Source of the DNA: Candidatus Woesearchaeota archaeon CG08_land_8_20_14_0_20_47_9 | GTDB taxonomy: Archaea; Nanobdellota; Nanobdellia; Woesearchaeales; CG1-02-47-18 | Assembly: GCA_002763335.1 (NCBI GenBank) | Contig: PEYS01000024.1 | Location: 1-15,829, forward strand | Direction: 5' to 3' | DNA: 15,829 nucleotides | Shown here: piece by piece, positions 6,560-13,650 of the stretch | Layout: each line of letters starts with the position of its first letter | How positions within the stretch are numbered: the stretch's first letter is position 1 | Made by a program: the position numbers and the translations under genes | The notes under the pieces: model-generated | Database searches by the model: none | Told to the model about the DNA's origin: nothing | Seen by the model: the letters and a program-made list of their open reading frames with translations, nothing else

Positions 6560-6829
6560 ATGAGGAAAATGCTTGCTGTCTGCTTTGCTCTCTTCTTCTT
6601 GCTACTGGTCTTTGGTGGCTGTAAGAAGAAGGCTGAGGTAACAGCCCCCGAATCAATTACTCCGGCAGAAGAGGGGGCTCAGGCTCAGGAGCCTGAAGCT
6701 GCTGAAGAGCCTGCTGATGAGATTGAGGCGATCTCATCTGACCTAGATGAGGTGGATGAGATTGAGAGCGAGCTCAACCCTGATGACATGGGTGGCCTGG
6801 ACAATGAACTGGATGAGATAAACTGGTAG
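6560..6829 (+). CDS. small acidic lipoprotein
   Basis: An 89-residue secreted protein. A short basic start (MRKM) and a hydrophobic stretch (5-18) end in a lipobox-like FGGC, with C21 the likely lipidated cysteine, followed by KKK. The remaining 65 residues are almost wholly acidic and low in complexity (runs of E, D, A and P; EIEAISSDLDEVDEIESEL). No enzymatic domain is seen. It precedes the SpoIIM-like membrane protein by 29 bp on the same strand, so the two are probably co-transcribed and could work together at the membrane. Function is not recognisable. The acidic tail could bind cations or a basic partner; that is inference only. Confidence 0.8.
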   Translation: MRKMLAVCFALFFLLLVFGGCKKKAEVTAPESITPAEEGAQAQEPEAAEEPADEIEAISSDLDEVDEIESELNPDDMGGLDNELDEINW

Positions 6830-6858
6830 CGCTAATGCCCACACCTTGAGGTCATGAG

Positions 6859-7713
6859 ATGGTTCTAGAGATACTGATAAACCCTAAGAGGGCAGAGAGG
6901 AAGCCCTGGGAGATGTTCTTCATAGGCCTACTCTACTCGTCAATAGCAATATTCCTGGGCATGTGGATATTTGAGAAGTATGTAAGCCTGGTGATGGTCT
7001 TCCTCACAGTGCTAGGATGCACCCACCTCATACAGGGCACTTTGAAGATGGAGGAGGAGAAGGACACCAGGATAGGGGCTGAGGTAATGCTTTTAAAGGA
7101 GCATGGCAAGGCCTTATCATTTTTCATGTTCCTCTTCCTGGGGTTTGTTGTTTCTTTCTCATTCTGGTACATCATGCTCCCCTCAGATGCCATCAACCAG
7201 ATCTTCAGCTCGCAGATAGACACTATAAGGGCGATAAGCAACATGACTGTCTCCGGAAGCTTCTCCTCGCAATCGAGGCTGTTCAGCCAGATATTCTTTA
7301 ATAACATGAAGGTGCTCTTCTTCTGCATACTATTCGCATTCTTCTACGGCGCAGGGGCAGTGTTTATACTGGCTTGGAATGCCTCTGTTATCGGAACCGC
7401 CATAGGTAACCTTGTGAGAAATGCGATAAGCGTAATAGCAAGCGAGGCAGGGTTAGTGAGCATAGGAAACTACTTCGCTACATACTCCCTCGGGCTTATG
7501 AGGTATTTTATCCACGGACTGCCTGAGATACTGGCCTATTTCACAGCAGCCCTCGGGGCAGGCATAATATCAATTGCTGCAGTGAGGCATAACTTCGGCT
7601 CAGGCCAGTTTAAGCACATAGTATCTGACTCCTTTGACCTGATTGCAATCTCCATTGTAATACTATTCATAGCAGCGCTGCTTGAGGTCTTTATCACACC
7701 ACTGCTCTTCTAG
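6859..7713 (+). CDS. SpoIIM/DUF95-family integral membrane protein
   Basis: A 284-residue protein with about five or six hydrophobic segments (near 18-38, 42-58, 87-108, 150-180, 218-242 and 258-282). The family pattern is clear. It includes FFNNMKVLFFCILFAFFYGAGAVFILAWNASVIG, given here as positions 147-180 with key residues N148, N149, G164 and N174. It also includes the late HGLPEILAYF segment (217-226). In Bacillus SpoIIM belongs to the engulfment machinery. Archaeal homologues have no known function and are widespread, so the sporulation name should not be taken literally. The gene follows the lipoprotein gene with a GAGGTCA ribosome binding site. Its stop overlaps the dnaG stop by 4 bp (CTAG), tail to tail. 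Confidence 0.85.
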   Translation: MVLEILINPKRAERKPWEMFFIGLLYSSIAIFLGMWIFEKYVSLVMVFLTVLGCTHLIQGTLKMEEEKDTRIGAEVMLLKEHGKALSFFMFLFLGFVVSFSFWYIMLPSDAINQIFSSQIDTIRAISNMTVSGSFSSQSRLFSQIFFNNMKVLFFCILFAFFYGAGAVFILAWNASVIGTAIGNLVRNAISVIASEAGLVSIGNYFATYSLGLMRYFIHGLPEILAYFTAALGAGIISIAAVRHNFGSGQFKHIVSDSFDLIAISIVILFIAALLEVFITPLLF

Positions 7714-8963
7714 CCGAGGTCATTTATAGTCATTACTGTTATCCTTGTTTCCGCTGGCTTTATCTTTGAGTCCATGCCAACGAGGAAGTTGACTTCAGCC
7801 TTCTCAGCCACCCTCACCAGATCACGCTCTATAACCCCGTCAAAGACAGCTGCGTATACTGTGCTCAGGCTTGTGAGTGTAGCGGGAAGCTCGCTGACAG
7901 GCACCTTGCCCAGAATTGTGAGCTTGTTATCAAGCAGGTATGCCCCCCTTGTCCCTATAAGGTCCTCTAGCATCTCCCTGAATGTCTTTGACTCTTCTTC
8001 GCTCAGTCGAGGCAGCTTCCTCTTATCATTAACCCTGGCCTGTAGCACAGGCGTGGGCTCTCTCCTCTGTTGCTGCTGCCTCCCTGCCTCATCCGCCTGC
8101 TCCCGCCCTTGAACTTGGTGCTGGGACTTGGGCATTATCTCGAGCTTTGCCTGCTCTGCTGAAATCCTGCTTCTAAGTGCCTTGTGGATCTCCTTCTTTG
8201 TTATCTCCTCTACCTCCTTGCCATCAGGGGCCTTTGTGATGTAATCAACGTCAGCCACCTCAGTTATCTCCTTTATTATGAGGTCGCCTCCGCGATCGCC
8301 ATCAACAAAGACAGTAACAACCTTCTTCTTGCACAGCTCAATTATTGTCTCAGGCACCGAGGTTCCATTCATGGCAACCGCGTTTTTCACCCCGTGCTTA
8401 AGCAGGTTCAGCACATCAGCGCGGCCCTCAACGATGAGGATCTCATCAGATTCATCTATTAGAGGCCCTGCAGGCAGCCTATCCTTGCCGTACTGCTGTA
8501 TCTCCATAACCCTCACAGAGTATGTTACCTCATCAGCCAGCTCCTGGGAGTCTGGAAGCACGCCTTCCATAAGCTGTTTGAGAAGGCTCTTTGCCCTGGC
8601 TATGACAAAGTTCCTCTTTGAGATGCGTACATCCTCGATATGCTCGACCTTTATCTTCGCATTACACGGCCCTATCCTCTGGATAACCTCAAGGGCTGCT
8701 GCCACGATGCATGTCTCAGCCTTATCGAGTGATGATGGTATGAGTATTGCGCCGCTTGTTTTGCCAGCCTTTGTATCAACATTGACCTCGATGCGCCCTA
8801 TCCTGCCTGACCTCTGAAGCTCCCTCAATTCCAGCTCTGAGCCGAGCAAGCCCTCGGTCTGGCCGAATATTGCGCCTATAACATCAGGCCTGTCAACAAC
8901 GCCTTCAATCTGAATCGTGGAGTGAATAATGTACTTGGCTGAAATCGGACTTATCTTTCCCAT
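7710..8963 (-). CDS. dnaG: archaeal DnaG-like primase
   Basis: A 417-residue protein of the archaeal DnaG family. In other archaea the protein makes short RNA primers in vitro and also associates with the RNA exosome. The conserved N-terminal domain (about 1-165) has the family signature KYIIHSTIQIEGVVDRPDVI. The TOPRIM domain (172-260) carries E179 in LIVEGRADV and the metal-binding DGDRGGD (221-227). A Gln/Arg-rich linker (about 275-305, with RQQQQRR) leads to a C-terminal domain. The bacterial zinc-finger and helicase-binding domains are absent, as expected in archaea. The start is supported by AAGGAGGGTTT just upstream. A possible TATA lies at the complement of 9055-9063, giving a leader of about 70 nt. 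Confidence 0.96.
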   Translation of the reverse strand: MGKISPISAKYIIHSTIQIEGVVDRPDVIGAIFGQTEGLLGSELELRELQRSGRIGRIEVNVDTKAGKTSGAILIPSSLDKAETCIVAAALEVIQRIGPCNAKIKVEHIEDVRISKRNFVIARAKSLLKQLMEGVLPDSQELADEVTYSVRVMEIQQYGKDRLPAGPLIDESDEILIVEGRADVLNLLKHGVKNAVAMNGTSVPETIIELCKKKVVTVFVDGDRGGDLIIKEITEVADVDYITKAPDGKEVEEITKKEIHKALRSRISAEQAKLEIMPKSQHQVQGREQADEAGRQQQQRREPTPVLQARVNDKRKLPRLSEEESKTFREMLEDLIGTRGAYLLDNKLTILGKVPVSELPATLTSLSTVYAAVFDGVIERDLVRVAEKAEVNFLVGMDSKIKPAETRITVMTINDLG

Positions 8964-9069
8964 CTTAAACCCTCCTTGCTGTTGAAGCTATAGTCCGTGT
9001 ATTGCTTTGTGCTTTACTGCTTTAGCAAAAAACAAGAACTCGCATGGCTCAACGCATTATACTGCTTAT

Positions 9070-9088
9070 TAGGTAAGTCACTAACCTA
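9070..9088. promoter_or_regulatory. 19-bp near-perfect dyad upstream of the dnaG TATA
   Basis: TAGGTAAGTCACTAACCTA has eight of nine symmetric pairs complementary around a central base. It lies a few bases upstream of AGTATAATG (complement of 9055-9063), the candidate dnaG TATA box. That is an operator-like position, but no regulator is known. Confidence 0.35.
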
Positions 9089-9240
9089 CTTCAAACGGTT
9101 CTCCCTCAGCCAAATGAAAATGAACCATTTTGTGAGTGGTGATAATGAACCGAGCCTAAAGCCCTTGTCTTGTTTGCCTTCTTGATCCTAAAGGGGTTTG
9201 TCGCCCGTCTCCTAACCCCCAAATTCATTGCTTGAATCCG

Positions 9241-9400
9241 TAAAAAAAAACTTACGGGGCACATGGGTTAGTAGCGGTAACCCACCTGCCTTCTCGTGAA
9301 CTCCTTCAGGTACTCTCAGTGGCGGGCTGTTCTGCACAGGGGTATCTTGAAATCACAGCCAGCATTCTCAGCTTGTGCTCATAAAAGGACCCACCTGCAC
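9241..9400 (-). ncRNA. candidate small structured RNA between rps7 and dnaG
   Basis: A TATA-like TTTTTATATT (complement of 9421-9430) predicts a transcript start near 9399. The RNA would run about 150 nt and end at a nine-T run (complement of 9242-9250). Stems on the minus strand include a 6-bp pair between the complements of 9355-9360 and 9325-9330. There is also an 11-position hairpin with one mismatch (9260-9270 with 9278-9288), followed by CCCCGTAAG and the Ts. The segment GCAGGTGGGT occurs twice on this strand (complements of 9389-9398 and 9280-9289), so two copies could compete for the same pairing partner near the 3' end. I could not match it to RNase P, SRP, tRNA or C/D box signatures. 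No coding ORF fits. Confidence 0.45.
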
Positions 9401-9420
9401 AAACCCTGTTAATCACATCG

Positions 9421-9430
9421 AATATAAAAA
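9421..9430 (-). promoter_or_regulatory. TATA box for the candidate small RNA
   Basis: The complement reads TTTTTATATT with an A-rich stretch upstream. It lies 13 bp after the rps7 stop codon and about 26 bp before the structured segment beginning near 9399. Confidence 0.45.
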
Positions 9431-9442
9431 CTTTTTGACAAG

Positions 9443-10090
9443 CTACCTGCTTGCGTCTGACTGGCGCTCTACCTCAAGCTTCTTGGCAATGGCGTTTGAG
9501 GCAGGGTTCTGATTAAAGGCGTTTATAAGCTCCTCAGCCAGGGTGCTGGCAATGCCCCGCTTTGAATTAAATGACTTTGAATAGGCCCCCTGCGCAATAT
9601 ACCTTAGGGCAAGGTCTACCCTGCGTTGAGGGGCGCATTCAACAGCCCTGGGATAACGGGCACCCCCGTACTCTATTGAGATAATGCCCTCTCGCGCAGC
9701 AGCATTCTCCACTGCCTTTACCACCACAGCTATAGGGTTCTGTTTCGTCTTTTTCTCAATTAGCTCGAGGGTCTCCTCCATTATGTTGTACACTGTGTGT
9801 GCCTTTCCAGTGCAGTGATACGAGGTTATTTTGTGCTTCTTGCTCCTGTGTCCGGGGATCATGAGCTTGTTCATGAGGCGCTCGATAATAAACGCCCTTG
9901 ACTTATAAAAACGGTTCTTAGCGTATCTTGCACCTGTCCTGGGAACAAAGCGGGGGGTGAGGCTAATATATTCCTTAAGCCCAGGGTCCTGGACACTTAT
10001 TCCATCAACACTCCAGCGGTTAAATACCTTTACCTCAACCATGCAAGGCGAGGGTTTAAGAAGGGTATTTAAATCTTGCGCAAGGCTCAT
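9443..10090 (-). CDS. rps7: 30S ribosomal protein uS7, archaeal type
   Basis: The 215 residues match archaeal/eukaryotic uS7 (S5e-like), which is longer at the N-terminus than the bacterial protein. It organises the head of the small subunit by binding the 3' domain of 16S rRNA. Recognisable blocks are VEVKVFNRWSVDGISV, FIIERLMNKLMIPG, GKAHTVYNIM, AVENAAAREGIISIEYGGARYPRAVE, the RRVDLALRYIAQGA signature and the closing SIAxxLAEELI-like region (here GIASTLAEELINAF). Its usual partners (rps12, elongation factors) are absent. Instead it overlaps by 4 bp the gene for a large membrane protein upstream, so it is probably translated by coupling from that operon. Confidence 0.97.
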   Translation of the reverse strand: MSLAQDLNTLLKPSPCMVEVKVFNRWSVDGISVQDPGLKEYISLTPRFVPRTGARYAKNRFYKSRAFIIERLMNKLMIPGHRSKKHKITSYHCTGKAHTVYNIMEETLELIEKKTKQNPIAVVVKAVENAAAREGIISIEYGGARYPRAVECAPQRRVDLALRYIAQGAYSKSFNSKRGIASTLAEELINAFNQNPASNAIAKKLEVERQSDASR

Positions 10091-11355
10091 TCCTTCTCCC
10101 TTTCAGCCTTTCTGAGAAGCATTATAACTATCACAAGGAAGACGAGCCCTCCAGCGATGTATGGGGAGTAGAGCTGAAGATAGAGCATACCGGCTTCACC
10201 CCTTACAGATTCGTTTAACACCTGCACTGTGAGGTTGTCCTCAGGCTCTGGCCCTGATGAAAACAGCCCTGCCCTTAATACCCCTGCTGTGTAGAGTATC
10301 AGCGTGATAATAATAAAGGCCAGGGCAGTGATGATCACAATATCCCTCCTCCCCTTAGAAACCCCGTAATCATCAGCCTCCTCGAATTGGGAAGACGGTT
10401 TTACAATGCTGCTTGGGCGCAGATAAGCCTTAAGCCTCTTTGGCCTCAGACGCGCTCCCTGATCCTTAGGCTCCTCTTTTACTCTGCCCCCCGGGATCGT
10501 GATGTTGGCAATTAGTATTATAGAGACTGCTATCAGCAGGCCGTAAAAGCTGTAGCTAAGGTAGCGTAGTCTGCCATCCTCGCCAACTACCGGCCCTAGC
10601 CGGGGATAGGCTGTTGCATTGTACTCGTATTCGTAACAGCTCTCATTAAGGGCTGCTTTCAAGGGTTTTTCAAGCTCTAGGCTGCTCCTGTCAGTTGCAA
10701 CAACAAACAACGTCTCCTTCTCCCCTGAAAACGAGCATGGGAACTTCAGGTATATGTATACCCTCTCTGTCTGGCCCGGAGGGACTATCCTGCTCTGAGG
10801 GTTAATAATCACGTATTCAGAGAAATCCCTTAGCGAGAAGGAGTATGTATCTGCGTAGTTTCCAGTATTCCTGACATCGTATACGAGCAACAGGGGCTCG
10901 CACCTGCAACCATGAGCTGCGTCTATTATCGGGGTTACCTCCATGTTCATACAGGGAGCTATGTGCACTGTCTGTGTTAGCTGCTTTTTGGCCTGCTGGC
11001 CTGTTATTGTTGTGGTAAGAGTATAGATCCCTGAGAGGAGGCATGGCTGGTTTATCGTGCCTACAACTGTCTTTTCCTCTCCTGACCTGAGGTAGAGCTG
11101 ATTATCCTGCAGCGTGGAGAACTCTGCTAGCTGCCCGGATTGGCTTAAGAAGAGTGGGCTGTCCACATAGCCTGTGTTCTTCACTGTAAAGACATAGCTG
11201 ATCTGGCTGCACATACACCCATAGTAATTTGCAGGGCCTGATGCAGTGAAATCAGGGCCCGCTGCCACAGCAGGCTGGAGCGTAAACAGGAGTGATAGAA
11301 GCGACAATAGTACAAGGCTGAGTAAGCTCCTCCTTACAACCATAACAAACCCCAT
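10087..11355 (-). CDS. secreted/membrane protein with two cysteine-patterned repeat domains
   Basis: A 422-residue protein of unrecognised function. An N-terminal signal peptide (about 8-32, ending AVAA) is followed by two homologous domains of roughly 100 residues. Each has the pattern GC-x-C, NTG, PC-x-x-SG, C: C47/C49/C105/C135 in the first and C150/C152/C207/C240 in the second. Beta-rich, Ig-like folds with disulfides or a bound metal are plausible. Hydrophobic segments lie at about 266-287, 331-353 and 392-412, separated by a basic cytoplasmic-type stretch (about 293-328) and an extracellular acidic loop with N-glycosylation sequons. A TATA box (complement of 11379-11387) is centred 27 bp from the ATG at 11355, supporting that start and a leaderless transcript. 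It overlaps rps7, an odd partner for an envelope protein. Confidence 0.85.
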   Translation of the reverse strand: MGFVMVVRRSLLSLVLLSLLSLLFTLQPAVAAGPDFTASGPANYYGCMCSQISYVFTVKNTGYVDSPLFLSQSGQLAEFSTLQDNQLYLRSGEEKTVVGTINQPCLLSGIYTLTTTITGQQAKKQLTQTVHIAPCMNMEVTPIIDAAHGCRCEPLLLVYDVRNTGNYADTYSFSLRDFSEYVIINPQSRIVPPGQTERVYIYLKFPCSFSGEKETLFVVATDRSSLELEKPLKAALNESCYEYEYNATAYPRLGPVVGEDGRLRYLSYSFYGLLIAVSIILIANITIPGGRVKEEPKDQGARLRPKRLKAYLRPSSIVKPSSQFEEADDYGVSKGRRDIVIITALAFIIITLILYTAGVLRAGLFSSGPEPEDNLTVQVLNESVRGEAGMLYLQLYSPYIAGGLVFLVIVIMLLRKAEREKE

Positions 11356-11378
11356 TCACTACTTGGAGATAGTTAAGC

Positions 11379-11409
11379 TATTTATAGTTTTCTACCACAA
11401 AATATTAAA
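11379..11409. promoter_or_regulatory. back-to-back promoters of the membrane protein-rps7 operon and cdc6
   Basis: The complement of 11379-11387 reads CTATAAATA for leftward transcription. ATATTAAA at 11402-11409 serves rightward transcription. Their centres are each about 27-30 bp from their start codons (11355 and 11435). The two boxes are under 20 bp apart, so their initiation complexes may interfere with each other. Confidence 0.6.
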
Positions 11410-11434
11410 ACAGAGCAGACCAGCAGTCTATGGA

Positions 11435-12517
11435 ATGGGACTATTTGATAATATGCTTCACTCTGACCAGTCGCTCTTTAAAAACGAGGTCGCCCTTAGC
11501 TACGAGTTTATTCCGAAGACCATCCCATTCAGGGAGAATGAGCAGCATCATATTGCCAGCTGCATAAAGCCCCTCTTTGATGGTCGAACTGGACGCAACA
11601 TCTTCGTATTCGGCCCATCAGGCCTTGGTAAGACAGTTGCGTGCAAGCACATCCTAGCTGAGCTTGAGGAGCAGACAGATGACATACTGGCACTGTATAT
11701 CAACTGCTGGAAGCATAACACGAGCTTTAAGGTTATCAACGCCCTCTGCGATGCCCTCGCCTATAGGTTTGTCCAGAACAAGAAGACTAACGAGCTCTTC
11801 TCAGCTGTAAGGCAGATAATAAACCGCAAGTCAGCAGTATTTGTCCTTGACGAGGTTGATAAGGCAGAGGACCTCGACTTCCTGTACAGCATACTGGAGG
11901 AGATATACAAGAAGGCAATAATACTGATAACCAACACCCGCGCATGGCTCTCAACCCTTGACTCTAGGATAAGCTCAAGGCTGATGCCAGAGGTGCTTGA
12001 GTTCAGGGAGTACAGCAAGGCTGAGACTAATGGCATTTTATCTGAGCGCATCGGGTATGCCTTTGTCCCAGGAATATGGGATAAAGATGCGATTCAGAGG
12101 ATTGTTGACGAGACATTCATGCGAAAGGACGTGCGCCTGGGCATATACCTTCTGAAAGAGGCAGGGAGCATTGCAGAGGAGAGGAGCTCAAGGCGTATAG
12201 AGCTCAGGGATGCTGAGGCCGCGATAGGCATAAGCGAGAGGACAGCCATAAAGGGGAGCGATCGCCTCGATGAAGAAGACAGGCAGATACTCCACACAAT
12301 AGAGAGCAACCCTGACAGCAAGATAGGAGATGTATACAGGTCGTATCAGGAAGCGGGTGGCAAAAAGGGTTACAAGACCTTCCAGAGAAGGGTTGCAAGG
12401 CTTGCCAAGGACAACATGGTCAAGCTTGAGCGCATAGCTGGGGGAAGGGAGGGTAACACGACTATTGTCAAGGCAGTTAGGAAGGGCAGGGGCGAGAAGA
12501 GCTTGACAGAGTTCTGA
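11435..12517 (+). CDS. cdc6: Orc1/Cdc6 replication initiator
   Basis: A 360-residue AAA+ protein that binds archaeal origins and loads the MCM helicase. Walker A is GPSGLGKT (60-67), Walker B VFVLDEVD (135-142), sensor 1 ITNTR (165-169) and sensor 2 around R234 in DVRLG. The C-terminal winged-helix DNA-binding domain covers about 278-350 (DRQILHTIESNPDSK to TTIVKAVRK). It is a little shorter than typical archaeal Orc1/Cdc6. The ATG at 11435 was chosen because the open frame further upstream crosses the divergent gene and a TATA box (11402-11409) sits at leaderless distance. Origins often lie beside this gene, but the 79-bp divergent spacer shows no recognisable ORB repeats. Confidence 0.95.
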   Translation: MGLFDNMLHSDQSLFKNEVALSYEFIPKTIPFRENEQHHIASCIKPLFDGRTGRNIFVFGPSGLGKTVACKHILAELEEQTDDILALYINCWKHNTSFKVINALCDALAYRFVQNKKTNELFSAVRQIINRKSAVFVLDEVDKAEDLDFLYSILEEIYKKAIILITNTRAWLSTLDSRISSRLMPEVLEFREYSKAETNGILSERIGYAFVPGIWDKDAIQRIVDETFMRKDVRLGIYLLKEAGSIAEERSSRRIELRDAEAAIGISERTAIKGSDRLDEEDRQILHTIESNPDSKIGDVYRSYQEAGGKKGYKTFQRRVARLAKDNMVKLERIAGGREGNTTIVKAVRKGRGEKSLTEF

Positions 12518-12529
12518 GAGTTAAGAAAG

Positions 12530-12538
12530 ATTTAAGTA
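12530..12538 (+). promoter_or_regulatory. TATA-like element before the hairpin-rich leader
   Basis: ATTTAAGTA lies just after the cdc6 stop. The predicted transcript start is near 12560, six bases before the first stem. It would give the next gene (12722) a leader of about 160 nt, or drive a separate short RNA. Confidence 0.35.
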
Positions 12539-12565
12539 CTTATTGATAGGATTCACTATCTAAGA

Positions 12566-12621
12566 GCAGAAAACCCTGAATGCCGCGAGTTATGAAGCCT
12601 AATGCATTCAAAGTTTTCTGC
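12566..12621 (+). repeat. nested stem in the leader of the surface-protein gene
   Basis: GCAGAAAAC (12566-12574) pairs with GTTTTCTGC (12613-12621). Inside it TGAATGC (12577-12583) pairs with GCATTCA (12604-12610). The two stems stack across a small CC/AA internal loop, giving 16 pairs in all around a 20-nt loop. Confidence 0.5.
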
Positions 12622-12657
12622 GTCGAGTATCGTCAAAACCTGACACCACCTGAATCA

Positions 12658-12700
12658 GAGGGCTTTGAATAACCCCTGTAGGGGGTTATTCAAAGCCCTC
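12658..12700. repeat. perfect 19-bp palindromic repeat
   Basis: GAGGGCTTTGAATAACCCC (12658-12676) is the exact reverse complement of 12682-12700, around the loop TGTAG. The right half shares GTAGGGG and TTCAAAGCCCTC with the element at 6436-6472, so the two are one repeat family. It ends 21 bp before the start codon of the surface-protein gene. Confidence 0.8.
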
Positions 12701-12721
12701 ATACAAAAAAGAGATGAGCCT

Positions 12722-13594
12722 ATGAGAAGACCTGCTAAGGCCCTTGCCATCTTGGCACTGCTGTTGGTGATATCCTCACTTGTCCTAGGGCTTATGGTCA
12801 GGTCAGACCCGCCATCACCGCCTACAACGCCGCCATCACCGCCTAGCAGTGAGGGCACTTGCAGTGACGGCATACAGAACCAGGATGAAACAGGCATTGA
12901 CTGCGGTGGGGTGTGCAATGCATGCAGCCCTACAGGGGATGCGAATGATACAGAGCCTTTTGAGGATACAGGGCCTATTGAGGAATCGCCTTACTGGTCA
13001 GGAAGCGGGGATACAGGGTATGCTGACAGCGGAGACGAGTATGGTTACGGTTCAGGATATGCTGCAGGCTCAGGGCAGCAAGATGCTGATGCTGGGGCTG
13101 GTGAGGCTACAACATCCACTGAGAGCAGCCAGCTAACCACTAAATCAGGCCAGGAGGGCCAGGCTGCTGGAGCTGAGAGCCCTTCAGGAACCCTTAATGA
13201 GGGGGCTGTCCTAAGGGAAGGCGTAAAACAATTCTTCTCAAGCCTTGCCAGCTCAGATGCTAGCGCCTTCAGGATGGGTGTTGACGCTGTTATACTCCTT
13301 ATCCTTGTAATCATAGTCATAGACATTCTGAAGGTGAACCGCCTCTGCCGCCAGATAAACAGCACCCTGATAGGCATACAGGCAGGGTCGCAGAAGAGTG
13401 AGGCTGCAACGAATCAGCAACATCCACTAAGTCATTCTGCAGACGATAAGCATGACCCAATCAGCGGGTATGTTAGCTCCTGCCTCTCTAAGGGGATAAG
13501 CATAGACAGCGTAAGGGAGAAGCTTATAGCAGCAGGCTGGTCAGAAAGCCAGGTTGAAGATGTTCTTGCAAGGGAGCTGTCAGAGAAAGGGTAA
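12722..13594 (+). CDS. low-complexity surface protein with CSDGIQN motif and C-terminal AGW domain
   Basis: A 290-residue membrane protein of unknown function. It has an N-terminal signal anchor (about 6-25) and a proline-rich hinge (30-42). Next is a four-cysteine motif, CSDGIQNQDETGIDCGGVC (47-65, then C68), known from many bacterial and archaeal surface proteins. A long Gly/Ser/Asp/Glu region (about 70-160) follows, then a second membrane span (186-205) and a small helical C-terminal domain ending GISIDSVREKLIAAGWSESQ (258-277). Similar AGW domains recur in proteins of uncultured small-genome archaea; I state this from memory. The ATG at 12722 was chosen over a TTG at 12665 because the latter lies inside the palindrome and would bury the signal anchor. 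The ribosome binding site is weak (GAGATGAG). Confidence 0.8.
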   Translation: MRRPAKALAILALLLVISSLVLGLMVRSDPPSPPTTPPSPPSSEGTCSDGIQNQDETGIDCGGVCNACSPTGDANDTEPFEDTGPIEESPYWSGSGDTGYADSGDEYGYGSGYAAGSGQQDADAGAGEATTSTESSQLTTKSGQEGQAAGAESPSGTLNEGAVLREGVKQFFSSLASSDASAFRMGVDAVILLILVIIVIDILKVNRLCRQINSTLIGIQAGSQKSEAATNQQHPLSHSADDKHDPISGYVSSCLSKGISIDSVREKLIAAGWSESQVEDVLARELSEKG

Positions 13595-13614
13595 CGATAT
13601 CGAGTAACAGCAAG

Positions 13615-13623
13615 TTTTAAATA
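13615..13623 (+). promoter_or_regulatory. TATA box of the DHH nuclease gene
   Basis: TTTTAAATA is centred about 32 bp before the ATG at 13651. The predicted transcript starts within a few bases of the start codon, with no Shine-Dalgarno sequence between. Confidence 0.55.
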
Positions 13624-13650
13624 CATGCCGATGCTCGCCCTAGTCTCTAT

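Noticed and set aside
8278..8817. 179-codon open frame antisense to dnaG
   Set aside because: Serine-rich shadow of a strongly conserved gene on the other strand.
8997..9185. 62-codon plus-strand frame in the dnaG-rps7 gap
   Set aside because: No ribosome binding site or TATA box at the right distance; aromatic- and cysteine-rich composition is not protein-like.
9241..9400. Identification of the candidate RNA as RNase P or SRP RNA
   Set aside because: No GAGGAAAGUC or ACAGAA...GGCUUA for RNase P, and no GGAAGG...GCAGC tip for SRP.
11356..11434. Replication origin between the divergent genes next to cdc6
   Set aside because: Only 79 bp, filled by two promoters; no ORB-type repeats or G-string seen.
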